DNA of 64,000 nt, from the NCBI RefSeq assembly GCF_003837865.1, contig NZ_RQIS01000005.1, positions 248,001-312,000 of the forward strand, written 5' to 3'. The stretch is from Paraburkholderia dinghuensis. Lineage in GTDB: Bacteria; Pseudomonadota; Gammaproteobacteria; Burkholderiales; Burkholderiaceae. Below the pieces are notes generated by a model. It worked only from the letters and a program-made list of their open reading frames with translations, did no database searches and was not told the DNA's origin. Below are positions 46,737 through 56,107 of this stretch, in pieces. Every line of letters begins with the position of its first letter. Position 1 is the first letter of the stretch. The position numbers and the translations under genes were made by a program.

Positions 46737-49700
46737 ATGAACCTGTCCCGCCCGTTCATCGCCCGGCCCGTCGCGACGACGCTGCTCGCGCTCGGCATTG
46801 CGCTGGCCGGCATCTTCGCGTTCACGAAGCTGCCCGTCGCGCCCTTGCCGCAGGTGGACTTCCCGACCATCTCCGTGCAGGCCTCGCTGCCCGGCGCGAG
46901 CCCCGAGACCGTCGCAACGAGCGTCGCGAGTCCGCTGGAGCGGCACCTCGGCAGCATCGCCGACGTGAGCGAAATGACCTCGCAGAGTTCGGTCGGCACG
47001 ACGCGCATCACGCTGCAGTTTGGCTTGAACCGCGACATCGACGGCGCCGCGCGCGACGTGCAGGCCGCCATCAACGCGGCGCGCGCAGACCTGCCTTCGA
47101 GCCTGCGGCAGAACCCGACGTACCACAAGGTCAATCCCGCCGACGCGCCGATCCTGATCCTCGCGCTCACCTCGCCGACGCTTTCGGCGGGCCAGCTCTA
47201 CGATTCGGCGGCGACGGTGCTGCAACAGTCGCTCTCGCAGGTGGATGGCGTGGGCGAGGTCGATGTGAGCGGCTCGGCCAATCCCGCCGTGCGCGTCGAA
47301 CTGGAGCCGCACGCGCTCTTTCACTACGGCATCGGCCTCGAAGACGTGCGTGCGGCGCTCGCCTCGGCCAACGCGAACAGCCCCAAGGGCGACATCGAAT
47401 TCGGCCCCCAGCGCTTCCAGCTCTACACCAACGACCAGGCGAGCAAGGCGAGCCAGTACAAGGACCTCATCGTCGCCTATCGCAACGGCGCGGGCGTGAA
47501 GCTTTCGGACGTGGGCGAAGTGGTCGATTCGGTGGAGGACCTGCGCAACATCGGCCTCGCGAATGGCAAGCGCTCGGTGCTTGTGATCCTGTATCGCCAG
47601 CCGGGCGCGAACATCATCGAGACGGTGGACCGCGTGATCGCGATGCTGCCGCAACTGAAGGCGTCGCTGCCCGCCGACGTCGACGTGACGCCCGCGTCCG
47701 ACCGGTCGGTGACGATCCGCGCGTCGCTCAAGGACACCGAACACACGCTCATGATCGCGGTGGCGCTCGTCGTCATGGTCGTATTCCTGTTCCTGCGCAA
47801 CTGGCGCGCGACGCTCATCCCCAGCGTGGCCGTGCCGATTTCGATCATCGGCACCTTCGCGGCGATGTATCTGATGGGGTTCTCGCTCGACAACCTCTCG
47901 CTGATGGCGCTCACCATCGCGACGGGCTTCGTCGTGGATGACGCCATCGTCGTACTGGAGAACATCTCGCGTCACATGGAGAACGGCGTGCCACGCAGGC
48001 AGGCCGCGCTCCTCGGCGCGCGCGAAGTGGGCTTCACGGTGCTATCGATCAGCGTCTCGCTCGTTGCCGTGTTCCTGCCGATTTTGCTGATGGGCGGCAT
48101 CGTCGGACGGCTTTTCCGCGAGTTCGCGCTCACGCTGTCGCTTGCGATCGCGGTATCGCTTGCCGTCTCGTTGACGCTCACGCCGATGATGTGCTCGCGC
48201 CTGCTCGAAGAGCGGCACGAGAAGAAGGCCGAGGGCCGCTTCGCACAGTGGCTCGAGCGCGGCTTCATGCGCATGCAGAACGGCTATGAGCGCACGCTCG
48301 GCTGGGCGCTCGCGCATCCGTTCCCGGTCCTCCTCACGCTGATCGCAACGATTGCGCTGAACGTCGCGCTTTACGTCATCGTGCCGAAGGGCTTCTTTCC
48401 GCAGCAAGACACGGGGCGCCTCATCGGCGGCATCCAGGCCGACCAGTCCACGTCTTTCCAGGCGATGAAGGTGAAGTTCGCGGAAATGATGCGCATCGTG
48501 CAGGCGAATCCGGCTGTCGATTCGGTCGCGGGATTCTCCGGCGGACGCGCCACGAACTCGGGTTTCATGTTCGTCTCGCTCAAGCCGAAGAACGAGCGCA
48601 AGCTCTCCGCCGACCAGGTGATCGCGCAACTGCGCGGCCCGCTTTCGCAGGTCGCGGGCGCGCGCACCTTCCTGCAGTCGGTGCAGGATATCCGGGTGGG
48701 CGGCCGGCAGTCGAATGCGCAATACCAGTTCACGCTGCTCGCCGACAACACGGCAGACCTGTACAAGTGGGGGCCGAAACTCACCGAAGCCTTGCAGGCC
48801 CGCCCCGAACTCGCGGACGTGAATTCGGACCAGCAACAAGGCGGACTGGAAGCGATGATCAACATCGACCGCGCGAGTGCCGCCCGCCTTGGGATCACAC
48901 CATCGCAGATCGACAACACGCTCTATGACGCGTTCGGCCAGCGCCAGGTCTCGACCATTTACAACCCGCTCAACCAGTACCACGTCGTGATGGAAGTCGC
49001 GCCGAAGTACTGGCAGAGCCCGGACATGCTCAACGAGATCTGGGTGAGCAAATCGGGCGGAACGGCGAGCGGCGCGCAGAGCACCAACGCGACCGCGGGC
49101 ACGGTGAGTGGACCCGCCGCTGGCTCGGCGAGTAGCGCGACCACAAGCGCGGCGACGACCGCAGCCACCGTCGCCGCCGATTCCGCGCGCAATCTCGCGA
49201 ACAATTCGATCGCGGCGAGCGGCAAGTCGGGCGCCTCGTCGGGCTCGGCCGTCTCCACGTCGAAGGAGACGATGGTCCCGCTTTCGGCCATCGCCTCGTT
49301 CGGGCCCGGCACGACACCGCTCTCCGTGAATCACCAGAGCCAGTTCGTCGCTTCGACGATCTCGTTCAACCTTCCGCCAGGCAAGTCGCTCTCAGACGCA
49401 ACCCGGGTGGTCTACGACACGATGGCCGAGATCGGCGTGCCCCGGACGATTCACGGTAGTTTCCAGGGCACGGCGCAGGCGTTCCAGCAGTCGCTCGACA
49501 ACCAGCCGCTCCTGATCCTCGCTGCGCTCGCCGCCGTGTACATCGTGCTCGGCATTCTCTACGAGAGTTACATCCATCCGCTCACGATCCTCTCGACGCT
49601 GCCGTCCGCGGGCGTCGGCGCACTGCTCGCGTTGCTGCTCTTCAACACCGAATTCAGCATCATCGCGTTGATCGGCGTGATCCTTCTGATCGGCATCGTG

Positions 49701-50033
49701 AAGAAGAACGCGATCATGATGGTGGACTTCGCCATCGATGCGTCGCGCAAGGGTCTCAATTCACGCGACGCGATTTATCAGGCCTGCCTGCTACGCTTTC
49801 GCCCGATCATGATGACCACGTGCGCGGCGCTGCTCGGCGCGCTGCCGCTCGCGTTCGGGCGCGGTGAAGGCGCGGAACTGCGCGCGCCGCTGGGCATCTC
49901 CATCGTGGGCGGGTTGATCGTGAGCCAGATGCTTACGCTCTACACCACGCCGGTCGTCTATCTCTACATGGACCGGCTGCGTGTCTGGTGGGAAAAGCGG
50001 CGCGGACGCGGCGCCTCTGTGGCGGCACAATAA
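46737..50033 (+). CDS. mdtC: RND multidrug pump subunit MdtC, with low-complexity insertion
   Basis: The 1098-residue protein matches MdtC throughout ([117 protein letters not shown]). It is about 70 residues longer than E. coli MdtC (1025) because of a Ser/Ala/Thr/Gly-rich insertion at about residues 770-845 (49046-49270), placed in the second porter domain immediately before [15 protein letters not shown]. It is the last gene of mdtABC. No outer-membrane factor follows, and baeSR is not nearby. Confidence 0.97.
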   Translation: MNLSRPFIARPVATTLLALGIALAGIFAFTKLPVAPLPQVDFPTISVQASLPGASPETVATSVASPLERHLGSIADVSEMTSQSSVGTTRITLQFGLNRDIDGAARDVQAAINAARADLPSSLRQNPTYHKVNPADAPILILALTSPTLSAGQLYDSAATVLQQSLSQVDGVGEVDVSGSANPAVRVELEPHALFHYGIGLEDVRAALASANANSPKGDIEFGPQRFQLYTNDQASKASQYKDLIVAYRNGAGVKLSDVGEVVDSVEDLRNIGLANGKRSVLVILYRQPGANIIETVDRVIAMLPQLKASLPADVDVTPASDRSVTIRASLKDTEHTLMIAVALVVMVVFLFLRNWRATLIPSVAVPISIIGTFAAMYLMGFSLDNLSLMALTIATGFVVDDAIVVLENISRHMENGVPRRQAALLGAREVGFTVLSISVSLVAVFLPILLMGGIVGRLFREFALTLSLAIAVSLAVSLTLTPMMCSRLLEERHEKKAEGRFAQWLERGFMRMQNGYERTLGWALAHPFPVLLTLIATIALNVALYVIVPKGFFPQQDTGRLIGGIQADQSTSFQAMKVKFAEMMRIVQANPAVDSVAGFSGGRATNSGFMFVSLKPKNERKLSADQVIAQLRGPLSQVAGARTFLQSVQDIRVGGRQSNAQYQFTLLADNTADLYKWGPKLTEALQARPELADVNSDQQQGGLEAMINIDRASAARLGITPSQIDNTLYDAFGQRQVSTIYNPLNQYHVVMEVAPKYWQSPDMLNEIWVSKSGGTASGAQSTNATAGTVSGPAAGSASSATTSAATTAATVAADSARNLANNSIAASGKSGASSGSAVSTSKETMVPLSAIASFGPGTTPLSVNHQSQFVASTISFNLPPGKSLSDATRVVYDTMAEIGVPRTIHGSFQGTAQAFQQSLDNQPLLILAALAAVYIVLGILYESYIHPLTILSTLPSAGVGALLALLLFNTEFSIIALIGVILLIGIVKKNAIMMVDFAIDASRKGLNSRDAIYQACLLRFRPIMMTTCAALLGALPLAFGRGEGAELRAPLGISIVGGLIVSQMLTLYTTPVVYLYMDRLRVWWEKRRGRGASVAAQ

Positions 50034-50141
50034 ATGTCCGCGTGACGTGAGCAAGAGCAGCTTCAGGGCTGCCCTTTCCAATGCCGGGATGGGCTGCACT
50101 GCGCCTCCACCGCGAGCATGAAACCGCGGGCTCAAACGAAA

Positions 50142-50168
50142 GCGGCGCGCGGATAATCCGCGCGCCGC
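50142..50168. terminator. Hairpin terminator between mdtC and the peroxiredoxin gene
   Basis: A perfect 12-bp GC-rich inverted repeat (50142-50153 and 50157-50168) lies between convergent genes. An A-run (GAAAAAAC) follows on the plus strand, and a short T-run CTTTCGTTT follows on the minus strand. It most likely ends the peroxiredoxin transcript and may also stop mdtABC. Confidence 0.6.
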
Positions 50169-50204
50169 GAAAAAACAGCGTGAGGGCAAGCGCCCCCGCA
50201 ACGC

Positions 50205-50768
50205 CTACTGCTGCGGATGCTGCGCAGACCACTCCCTCAATGCACGCAAGGTGTTCTCGACGTGCTGGTCGGGTGCGAGGCTCGTGTATTCATAGATGAT
50301 CTTGCCGTCCGGCGCGATCACATAGGACACGCGGTTTGCCATCGCTTCGTGCATCGGCATCGAGGCGTCATAGGCCTTGATGATCTTCGAATCTTCGTCG
50401 GCGGCCACCGGGAATTTGCTGCGGCACTCGCTCACCGAGAACTTCGTCAGCGTTTCGATGTTGTCGTGCGAGACGCCGATCACCGTGGCGCCCAGTTTCT
50501 TGTATTGATCGACGGCATCGGCAAATTCGTGCGCTTCGATCGTGCAGCCCTTCGTGAAGGCGGCCGGATAGAAGTACAGCACCACCGGTCCCTTCTTCAA
50601 CTGATCGGCGAGCGAATACGTGTAAGTTTTGCCGCCGAGCGACGCCTGTGTCGTGAAGTCCGGCGCCGGATCGCCCGGCTTGAGCGTGGCCTCGGCGCCA
50701 GGCGCAAACAACCCGAGTCCAGCGCTCACGAGCGCCGCAGCGCCCATTGCGGTAAATCTGGATTTCAT
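50205..50768 (-). CDS. Exported AhpC/TSA-type peroxiredoxin
   Basis: About 187 residues from the ATG at 50768. A signal peptide (MKSRFTAMGAAALVSAGLGLFAPGAEA) suggests a periplasmic enzyme. The thioredoxin-fold core GDPAPDFTTQASLGGKTYTYSLADQLKKGPVVLYFYPAAFTKGCTIEAHEFA carries the peroxidatic Cys75; Cys115 (SVSECRSKF) is a possible resolving cysteine. It reduces peroxides with thiol reductants. The loop differs from the usual PxxxTxxC of cytoplasmic BCP (AFTKGC), which fits the exported subgroup. Transcribed alone, convergent with mdtC. Confidence 0.9.
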   Translation of the reverse strand: MKSRFTAMGAAALVSAGLGLFAPGAEATLKPGDPAPDFTTQASLGGKTYTYSLADQLKKGPVVLYFYPAAFTKGCTIEAHEFADAVDQYKKLGATVIGVSHDNIETLTKFSVSECRSKFPVAADEDSKIIKAYDASMPMHEAMANRVSYVIAPDGKIIYEYTSLAPDQHVENTLRALREWSAQHPQQ

Positions 50769-50935
50769 GTCGATCGTCCTCTCCAAATTTCGCCGGTCTG
50801 GCGCGCGGCCCGCGCCATGGCGACCAACGATAGTCCATTGGATCATACAAATGCGCCGCGCGCAGAACGGCAACCTGCCGCCAGACTGCTTTCAGGCTTG
50901 CTTCCAGCCCCTTCGAGGCCTTTCCATTCTGTCCG

Positions 50936-52270
50936 TCAGTTGTCGGCGCAGACCGAGAACCAGGCGCCCGCCCACAGGTTCAGCTCGCCGACGAGTTGTG
51001 GCGTGAGCGCCGCGAACGCCCCACCCGCCTCGGTCGCGATCGCCTGCGCCGCGCCGTGATCGCCGCGCTCGACGCTCAGTGCCACGCGCAGCAGCGTCCC
51101 CAGTTCGCCCTCGTGGCCGTCCACCGCACGACTGATCGCGGGAGCGAGGCCGAGGCGCTCTAGCGTGTGCGCCGGCGACGAGCCGACCAGCACGTGGACC
51201 AGCGAAAAAATACCGGTCATGAACGCAGCATCGGCGAAATCCGGATCGTTCGGGTACAGGCTGCGGGCCGCGAGTTCCATGAAGTGCGAGCGCGTGCCCG
51301 CGAGTTGCACGAGCGGGTCCGAACCCCATGGCAGATCGCGGCCACTTGCGTACAGCAATAATTGCGCCCAGCGCGCGATCTGACGCGTGCCCGCCGCGAG
51401 CACGGCTTCGCGCAGCGACGATATGGGCCGCGCGGGCGCGTAGGCACTCGAATTGACGAGCCGCAGCAGCTGCACGACGACACCCGGGTGGCCGCGCAGC
51501 TCGCGTTCGAGTTCGGCCACGCCGACGTCGCTCGCCACTAGCGCAAGCAGCCGCACGAGTGCAATCCGCGACGGGCGCACGGACGGCACGCTCAGCACCT
51601 CGGGTCGCGCGAAGAAGTAGCCCTGAAAGAGATCGAAGCCGAGCGAACGCGCGAACTCGAAGTCTTCGCGCGTCTCGACTTTCTCGGCGATCAGCGTCTT
51701 GCCCGCCGCGCGGATCGTCGCCACGAGTTCAGGCAGTGTGTCGCGTACGGTCTGCAGGAAGTCGATCTTGACGATGTCCGCGCACGGCAGCGCCTTGACC
51801 AGGTTGTCGGTCATCGCGCTCACGTCGTCGAGGGCGATGCGATAGCCATCGCGGCGCAACAGCGCGATACGCGCGCTGACCGCCTCGTCGAATTGAACGT
51901 GCTCGAGCACCTCCAGCACGAAGCGGCCGGGGGGCAACAGATGGATCGTGTCGTCGAACAGCAGTTCGCGGCTGACGTTCACGTAGCCGTAGTGCCGGCC
52001 GAGCGCCGCGGGCACGCCGAGCTGCCCCATCGTGCGCGTCATGACCTGGGCGGTCGCGAGCCGGTCGTCGAGGATGTCTGCGCTGTTGTCCGCCCCGCTG
52101 CGAAAGAGCAGCTCGTAGGCGGTGAGCGCGCCGCTGCGGTCGAGGATCGGCTGACGGCCGAGATAGACGTACGGCTGCCCGGCCAATGCGGGCTGCCGGA
52201 CGCCCTGGCCGGCGACGCCCTGCGCCGCAATAGCGGGCGGCCTGCCTGTCGCGGACGATGATTCGGACAT
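50936..52270 (-). CDS. Degenerate-EAL/HDOD signalling protein (YuxH-like)
   Basis: About 444 residues from the ATG at 52270. The N-terminal ~230 residues form an EAL-like domain: YVYLGRQPILDRSGALTAYELLFRSG replaces EAL with ELL, and ALDDVSAMTDNLV lacks the catalytic DDFG pattern, so phosphodiesterase activity is not expected. The C-terminal part is an HDOD domain (PSRIALVRLLALVASDVGVAELERELRGHPGVVVQLLRLVNSSAY). Related proteins act as scaffolds or regulators of motility and c-di-GMP signalling. It is divergent from the PAS-GGDEF-EAL gene. The gap between them is about 320 bases. Confidence 0.88.
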   Translation of the reverse strand: MSESSSATGRPPAIAAQGVAGQGVRQPALAGQPYVYLGRQPILDRSGALTAYELLFRSGADNSADILDDRLATAQVMTRTMGQLGVPAALGRHYGYVNVSRELLFDDTIHLLPPGRFVLEVLEHVQFDEAVSARIALLRRDGYRIALDDVSAMTDNLVKALPCADIVKIDFLQTVRDTLPELVATIRAAGKTLIAEKVETREDFEFARSLGFDLFQGYFFARPEVLSVPSVRPSRIALVRLLALVASDVGVAELERELRGHPGVVVQLLRLVNSSAYAPARPISSLREAVLAAGTRQIARWAQLLLYASGRDLPWGSDPLVQLAGTRSHFMELAARSLYPNDPDFADAAFMTGIFSLVHVLVGSSPAHTLERLGLAPAISRAVDGHEGELGTLLRVALSVERGDHGAAQAIATEAGGAFAALTPQLVGELNLWAGAWFSVCADN

Positions 52271-52472
52271 GACGGATGACTCGTACAGTTGAAAAGACCC
52301 TTCACGCGGCATCCCACGCGGCCGGTTGCTCCGGCCGCGCACCGCACGCCGCGCGTATCCACCGCGCATGGCGTCCGGCGTTCCGGCCCGCGCAACTTTA
52401 ACCGAATCCGCGGGCCCGCGGTGCACCACCCTACCGCCGTATTGCACTGCAACGGTTTTTCACCGGTCGCAC

Positions 52473-52499
52473 TAAAGATTTCTGTCCTTCGGTCGATAA
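52473..52499 (+). promoter_or_regulatory. Sigma-28 (FliA) promoter of the PAS-GGDEF-EAL gene
   Basis: TAAAGATT (52473-52480), an 11-base spacer and GTCGATAA (52492-52499) match the flagellar sigma-28 consensus TAAAGTTT-N11-GCCGATAA at nearly every position with exact spacing. Transcription would start near 52506. This links the downstream c-di-GMP genes to flagellar class III expression. Confidence 0.75.
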
Positions 52500-52591
52500 C
52501 TCGTTCTGATGGGCGGTTTTAGACAGTCCCGGGCTGCCTGCAAGGCGTGCCGGGGGCGTCCAGCGAACGACACATGCCACGTAAAGGCTGC

Positions 52592-54487
52592 ATGGAACAA
52601 GGGTTGTCAGCGACAGACATGGAAGCGAACAGGAGCACGGCGTCCCGCCCGGGTTGGGTGCGTACGGTCGTCGACCGCCTTCGCGGGTTCGGCCGGCGCT
52701 CCGGCGACAGCCCCGGCGATCCGCTCGCCCACACGCCCCAAAAGCCGGCGCCCGCCTATCCGGACGCCGTCTCGCACTCGTTCGAGGAGACCGCGAGCGC
52801 CGTCGATTTTCTCGTCCACCTGGACCGGAACCTGCGTTTCCTCTACGTTTCCGATTCGAGCCTGCGTTTCTCGGCCTATCACCGCGAATTCCTGCTCGGC
52901 GCCACCCTGCACGACATCGTCGCCCCGGATCACCAGACGCGCCTCGACGCCCTGTTCGAGCGCGCGGCCATGACGGGGGCCGTCGAGAGCGACACCGTCG
53001 ATCTCATGAAGGCGCTCACCTACCCGCTCGCCGTCGAGTTGCGTGTTCAGCGTGCAACCTACGCGGGCAAGGACGGCTTCGCGGTGGCGGGCTTCGACGT
53101 GTCGTCGTGGCAACGCGCCGAAGAGCGCCTCACACATGCGCTGCACCACGATCCGCTGACCGGTCTGCCGAACGAGACGGCGCTCGTACCGGCACTCGAG
53201 CGGCTCCAGGCCGAAGCCGACCAGCGCGGCGTGCCGGTGGCGCTCCTCCTGCTCGACCTCGACGACTATCAGCGTGTGAACCGCGCGCTCGGCTACGAGG
53301 CGGGCGACGAGCTGCTGCGCGAGACCGCGCGGCGCCTGAGCCACCTCGCGCTGCAGGGTGAACTGATCGCGCGCACAGGCAGCGACGAATTCGCAATCGT
53401 CATCACGCCGCCGGCCAATTCGCCCGCAGGCGCCGTTCGCGCCGCGGCCGAAGAGCTCGCGCGCCGCCTGCTCACCTCGATCCTGCAGCCCTACACGTTC
53501 CGCAATCAGCCGGTCCATCTTTCGGCCAGCATCGGCATCGCGTTCTATCCGGACGAGCGCTCGGCCGACGGCGAACTCGCGCTCGCGGACACCACACCGC
53601 TCATCCGTCGCGCCGACCAGGCGCTGCAGCGTGCGAAGGCCGCGGGCGGCAATGAGCTGATGCTGCACGTCCCCGACAACGACCCCACCGACGCCCAGCG
53701 CCTGAAGCTGGAGTCGGACCTCTACGACGGCGTGCGCAACGGCGAATTTTCGCTGCACTTCCAGCCCATCACGAGCAGCGCGTCGCGCGGCGTCGTGGGC
53801 GTCGAGGCGCTGATCCGCTGGCAGCACCCGCTGCACGGGCTGGTTCCGCCATCGACCTTTATCCCACTTGCAGAATCCGTCGGCCTGATTAATTATCTCG
53901 GCAACTGGGTGCTGAAGGCCGCCTGCATGCAATTGATCCAATGGGACGAACGGGGTATTTCGTTGCAGTACGTGGCGGTCAACGTGTCACCGCAGCAGTT
54001 TCGCAACCCGCGCTTCAAGGAAAGCGTGGAAGAGGCGATCAAGCTGACCGGGGTCGATCCGGGCCGGCTGGTCTTCGAGATCACCGAAAGCCTGCTCATG
54101 CAGGACCCGCAGCACGCCAAGACGCTGCTCGAAGAACTCACGGCGCTCGGCATTCGCTTCGCGGTCGACGACTTCGGCACCGGCTATTCGAGTCTTGCCT
54201 ACCTGCAACGCTTTCCGTTGTCGAAACTGAAGATCGACCGCAGCTTCGTCGAGAACCTGCTAACCTCGCGCAACGATCAGGCGATCGTGAATGCGGTGGT
54301 GGGTCTCGCGCGCACGCTCGAACTCGAAATCGTCGCCGAGGGCGTCGAGACCGAACCGCAGCGCGAACTGCTCACGCAGATGGGCTGCGACCATATACAG
54401 GGCTGGCTGGTGTGCAAGGCACTGCCCTCCGAGGAACTCGCGCAGCGCTTCGAATCGAGCGCGCTCCACGTCCACGAGGTGCATTGA
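52592..54487 (+). CDS. PAS-GGDEF-EAL cyclic-di-GMP phosphodiesterase
   Basis: About 631 residues from the ATG at 52592 (AAAGG upstream); a GTG at 52547 and ATGs at 52574 and 52619 are also in frame. A PAS-like domain (about 50-165, SAVDFLVHLDRNLRFLYVSDSSLRFSAY) precedes a GGDEF domain whose active-site loop reads GSDEF (Gly263, Ser264), so cyclase activity is doubtful. The EAL domain is complete: GVEALIRWQHP (Glu405), VFEITESLLM, AVDDFGTGYSSLAYL and EIVAEGVET. It is therefore expected to hydrolyse c-di-GMP, with GGDEF as a possible GTP sensor. An HDOD gene follows 39 bases downstream. Sigma-28 promoter upstream. Confidence 0.93.
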   Translation: MEQGLSATDMEANRSTASRPGWVRTVVDRLRGFGRRSGDSPGDPLAHTPQKPAPAYPDAVSHSFEETASAVDFLVHLDRNLRFLYVSDSSLRFSAYHREFLLGATLHDIVAPDHQTRLDALFERAAMTGAVESDTVDLMKALTYPLAVELRVQRATYAGKDGFAVAGFDVSSWQRAEERLTHALHHDPLTGLPNETALVPALERLQAEADQRGVPVALLLLDLDDYQRVNRALGYEAGDELLRETARRLSHLALQGELIARTGSDEFAIVITPPANSPAGAVRAAAEELARRLLTSILQPYTFRNQPVHLSASIGIAFYPDERSADGELALADTTPLIRRADQALQRAKAAGGNELMLHVPDNDPTDAQRLKLESDLYDGVRNGEFSLHFQPITSSASRGVVGVEALIRWQHPLHGLVPPSTFIPLAESVGLINYLGNWVLKAACMQLIQWDERGISLQYVAVNVSPQQFRNPRFKESVEEAIKLTGVDPGRLVFEITESLLMQDPQHAKTLLEELTALGIRFAVDDFGTGYSSLAYLQRFPLSKLKIDRSFVENLLTSRNDQAIVNAVVGLARTLELEIVAEGVETEPQRELLTQMGCDHIQGWLVCKALPSEELAQRFESSALHVHEVH

Positions 54488-54526
54488 TGGCAGTAACCCA
54501 ACAGGCAGAGCTTTCGCGGAATTAAC

Positions 54527-55981
54527 ATGGTTCAGATGGTAAAGGCAGTCCTGCTCGACCGGTTGTGGGCGCGCATGAACGAGCGCGGCGACTTCCCCAT
54601 GCTGTCACAGTCGCTGCGTACCACGGTCGCCGCAATGGCCAACCATGACTACGACTTCAGCGCGCTCGTGCAGATCGTGCTCTCGGACTTCGCCCTTACG
54701 CAGAAAGTGCTGCGCCTCGCCAACTCGGTCATGTACATGGCGTTCGGCGGCAACATTACGACGGTCACGCGCGCACTGATGGTGCTCGGCATGGACGCGG
54801 TGGGCCATCTCGTCGTGGGCCTGAAGATCGTCGATCACTTCCATCACTCCGCGCCGCGCCGCATCGACGCAAAACTCGAACTGAACCGGACCATGCTCTC
54901 GGGCTCCGTCGCGCGCAAGCTCACCGAGCACGGCGACCTGCGGGTGGGCGAAGAAGCCGTGGTTTGCACGCTGATGCGCCAGGTGGGCAAGCTGCTCGTC
55001 GTGTTCTACCTCGACGCCGAATGGGATGAGATTCGCCGCGCGTGCGACGGCGGCGCGACCGAGGACGAGGCATGTATTGCCGTGATTGGCGTCACATTCG
55101 ACGAACTCGGCAACGAAGCAGCCGTGCGCTGGCGCCTGCCCGACACGATCCGCGAAGGCATGGGCGCGTACGATCCGCTCGCCGACGAATCGCGCCAGAC
55201 GCAGTGGCTGCGCGCCATCACGAACTATTCGACCGACGTTGCGCGCGTGCTCACCACGGCGGATATCACCGAAGAAGCACGCGAATCGCACATCGCCGAG
55301 CTTGCGAATCGTTACGGCCGCGTGCTGTCCACCGATCCCGAAGTGCTCGTTCAGATGAGCCTCGCGCTGGCGAAGGAAGAGACTGACGACGGCCTGATGC
55401 GCGAGATCATGGAGTTGCGCGCGAATGCCGACGCCATTGCGCGCGAGTCGCTCGACCCCGAGGCGCGCATCGCGGCCGGCGTGGAAGATCTGCGCGCGCT
55501 GCCGCCGGACAGCCCGTTCAGCACGGCGCTCACGCTCGCAAACGAAACGGTGCTGGCAGGACTCGGTTTTGCACGCACTGTCGTGTTCGTGCGCCAGGGC
55601 GTGAATATGTTTGCCGCACAGCACGGCTTTGGTCCTGGCGTCGAGGAGGTGCTGCCGAACCTTGGCTTCAACGCCGCATTCCAGCCTGATGTGTTCCATC
55701 TTGCGATTGCGAATTCGGTGGGCATCTTCATCGAAAACGCTCGCGACCCGAAGATGTTGCCTCGCCTGCCCGCCTGGTACCGCGAAACATTCGACGACGC
55801 GCGCGCGTTCGTCCTGCTGCCGGTCGCCGTGCGCGACGAACAGCCGGTGGCTCTGCTCTATGGCGACTGGACGATCTCGCAGGAACCCCGGCGGATCTCC
55901 CAGACGGAAATGAGCGCGCTCAACGAACTCGCGAACGAGCTTGCGAGCTTCTTCGCCCGCAGCACGGCCGACGCCGACTGA
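54527..55981 (+). CDS. HDOD-domain protein with C-terminal GAF-like domain
   Basis: The 484-residue cytoplasmic protein has an N-terminal HDOD domain (MLSQSLRTTVAAMANHDYDFSALVQIVLSDFALTQKVLRLANSVMY, with NITTVTRALMVLGMDAVGHLVVGLKI), a helical linker, and a C-terminal GAF-like region (LTLANETVLAGLGFARTVVFVRQGVNMFAAQHGFG... AFVLLPVAVRDEQPVALLYGDW). HDOD proteins are thought to work in signal-dependent regulation, often with c-di-GMP proteins. It lies 39 bases after the PAS-GGDEF-EAL gene and very likely shares its sigma-28 transcript. A terminator follows at 56033. Confidence 0.9.
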   Translation: MVQMVKAVLLDRLWARMNERGDFPMLSQSLRTTVAAMANHDYDFSALVQIVLSDFALTQKVLRLANSVMYMAFGGNITTVTRALMVLGMDAVGHLVVGLKIVDHFHHSAPRRIDAKLELNRTMLSGSVARKLTEHGDLRVGEEAVVCTLMRQVGKLLVVFYLDAEWDEIRRACDGGATEDEACIAVIGVTFDELGNEAAVRWRLPDTIREGMGAYDPLADESRQTQWLRAITNYSTDVARVLTTADITEEARESHIAELANRYGRVLSTDPEVLVQMSLALAKEETDDGLMREIMELRANADAIARESLDPEARIAAGVEDLRALPPDSPFSTALTLANETVLAGLGFARTVVFVRQGVNMFAAQHGFGPGVEEVLPNLGFNAAFQPDVFHLAIANSVGIFIENARDPKMLPRLPAWYRETFDDARAFVLLPVAVRDEQPVALLYGDWTISQEPRRISQTEMSALNELANELASFFARSTADAD

Positions 55982-56032
55982 GGATCCCGCCCGCCAATCT
56001 GCGCCGCGGCTACCCACACGCGCGGCAATAAA

Positions 56033-56057
56033 AAAGGCGGCGCTACGCGCCGCCTTT
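56033..56057. terminator. Bidirectional terminator
   Basis: AAAGGCGGCG (56033-56042) pairs with CGCCGCCTTT (56048-56057) through a five-base loop. An A-run precedes and a T-run follows. It separates the convergent HDOD gene and degenerate-EAL/HDOD gene. Confidence 0.85.
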
Positions 56058-56107
56058 CCTTCGCCTGATACTCTGCAACCGTGCGGCAACTGCCCGCCAA
56101 CGTTTGC

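Noticed and set aside
50034..50204. Outer-membrane factor after mdtC
   Set aside because: The 171 bases contain only a terminator hairpin.
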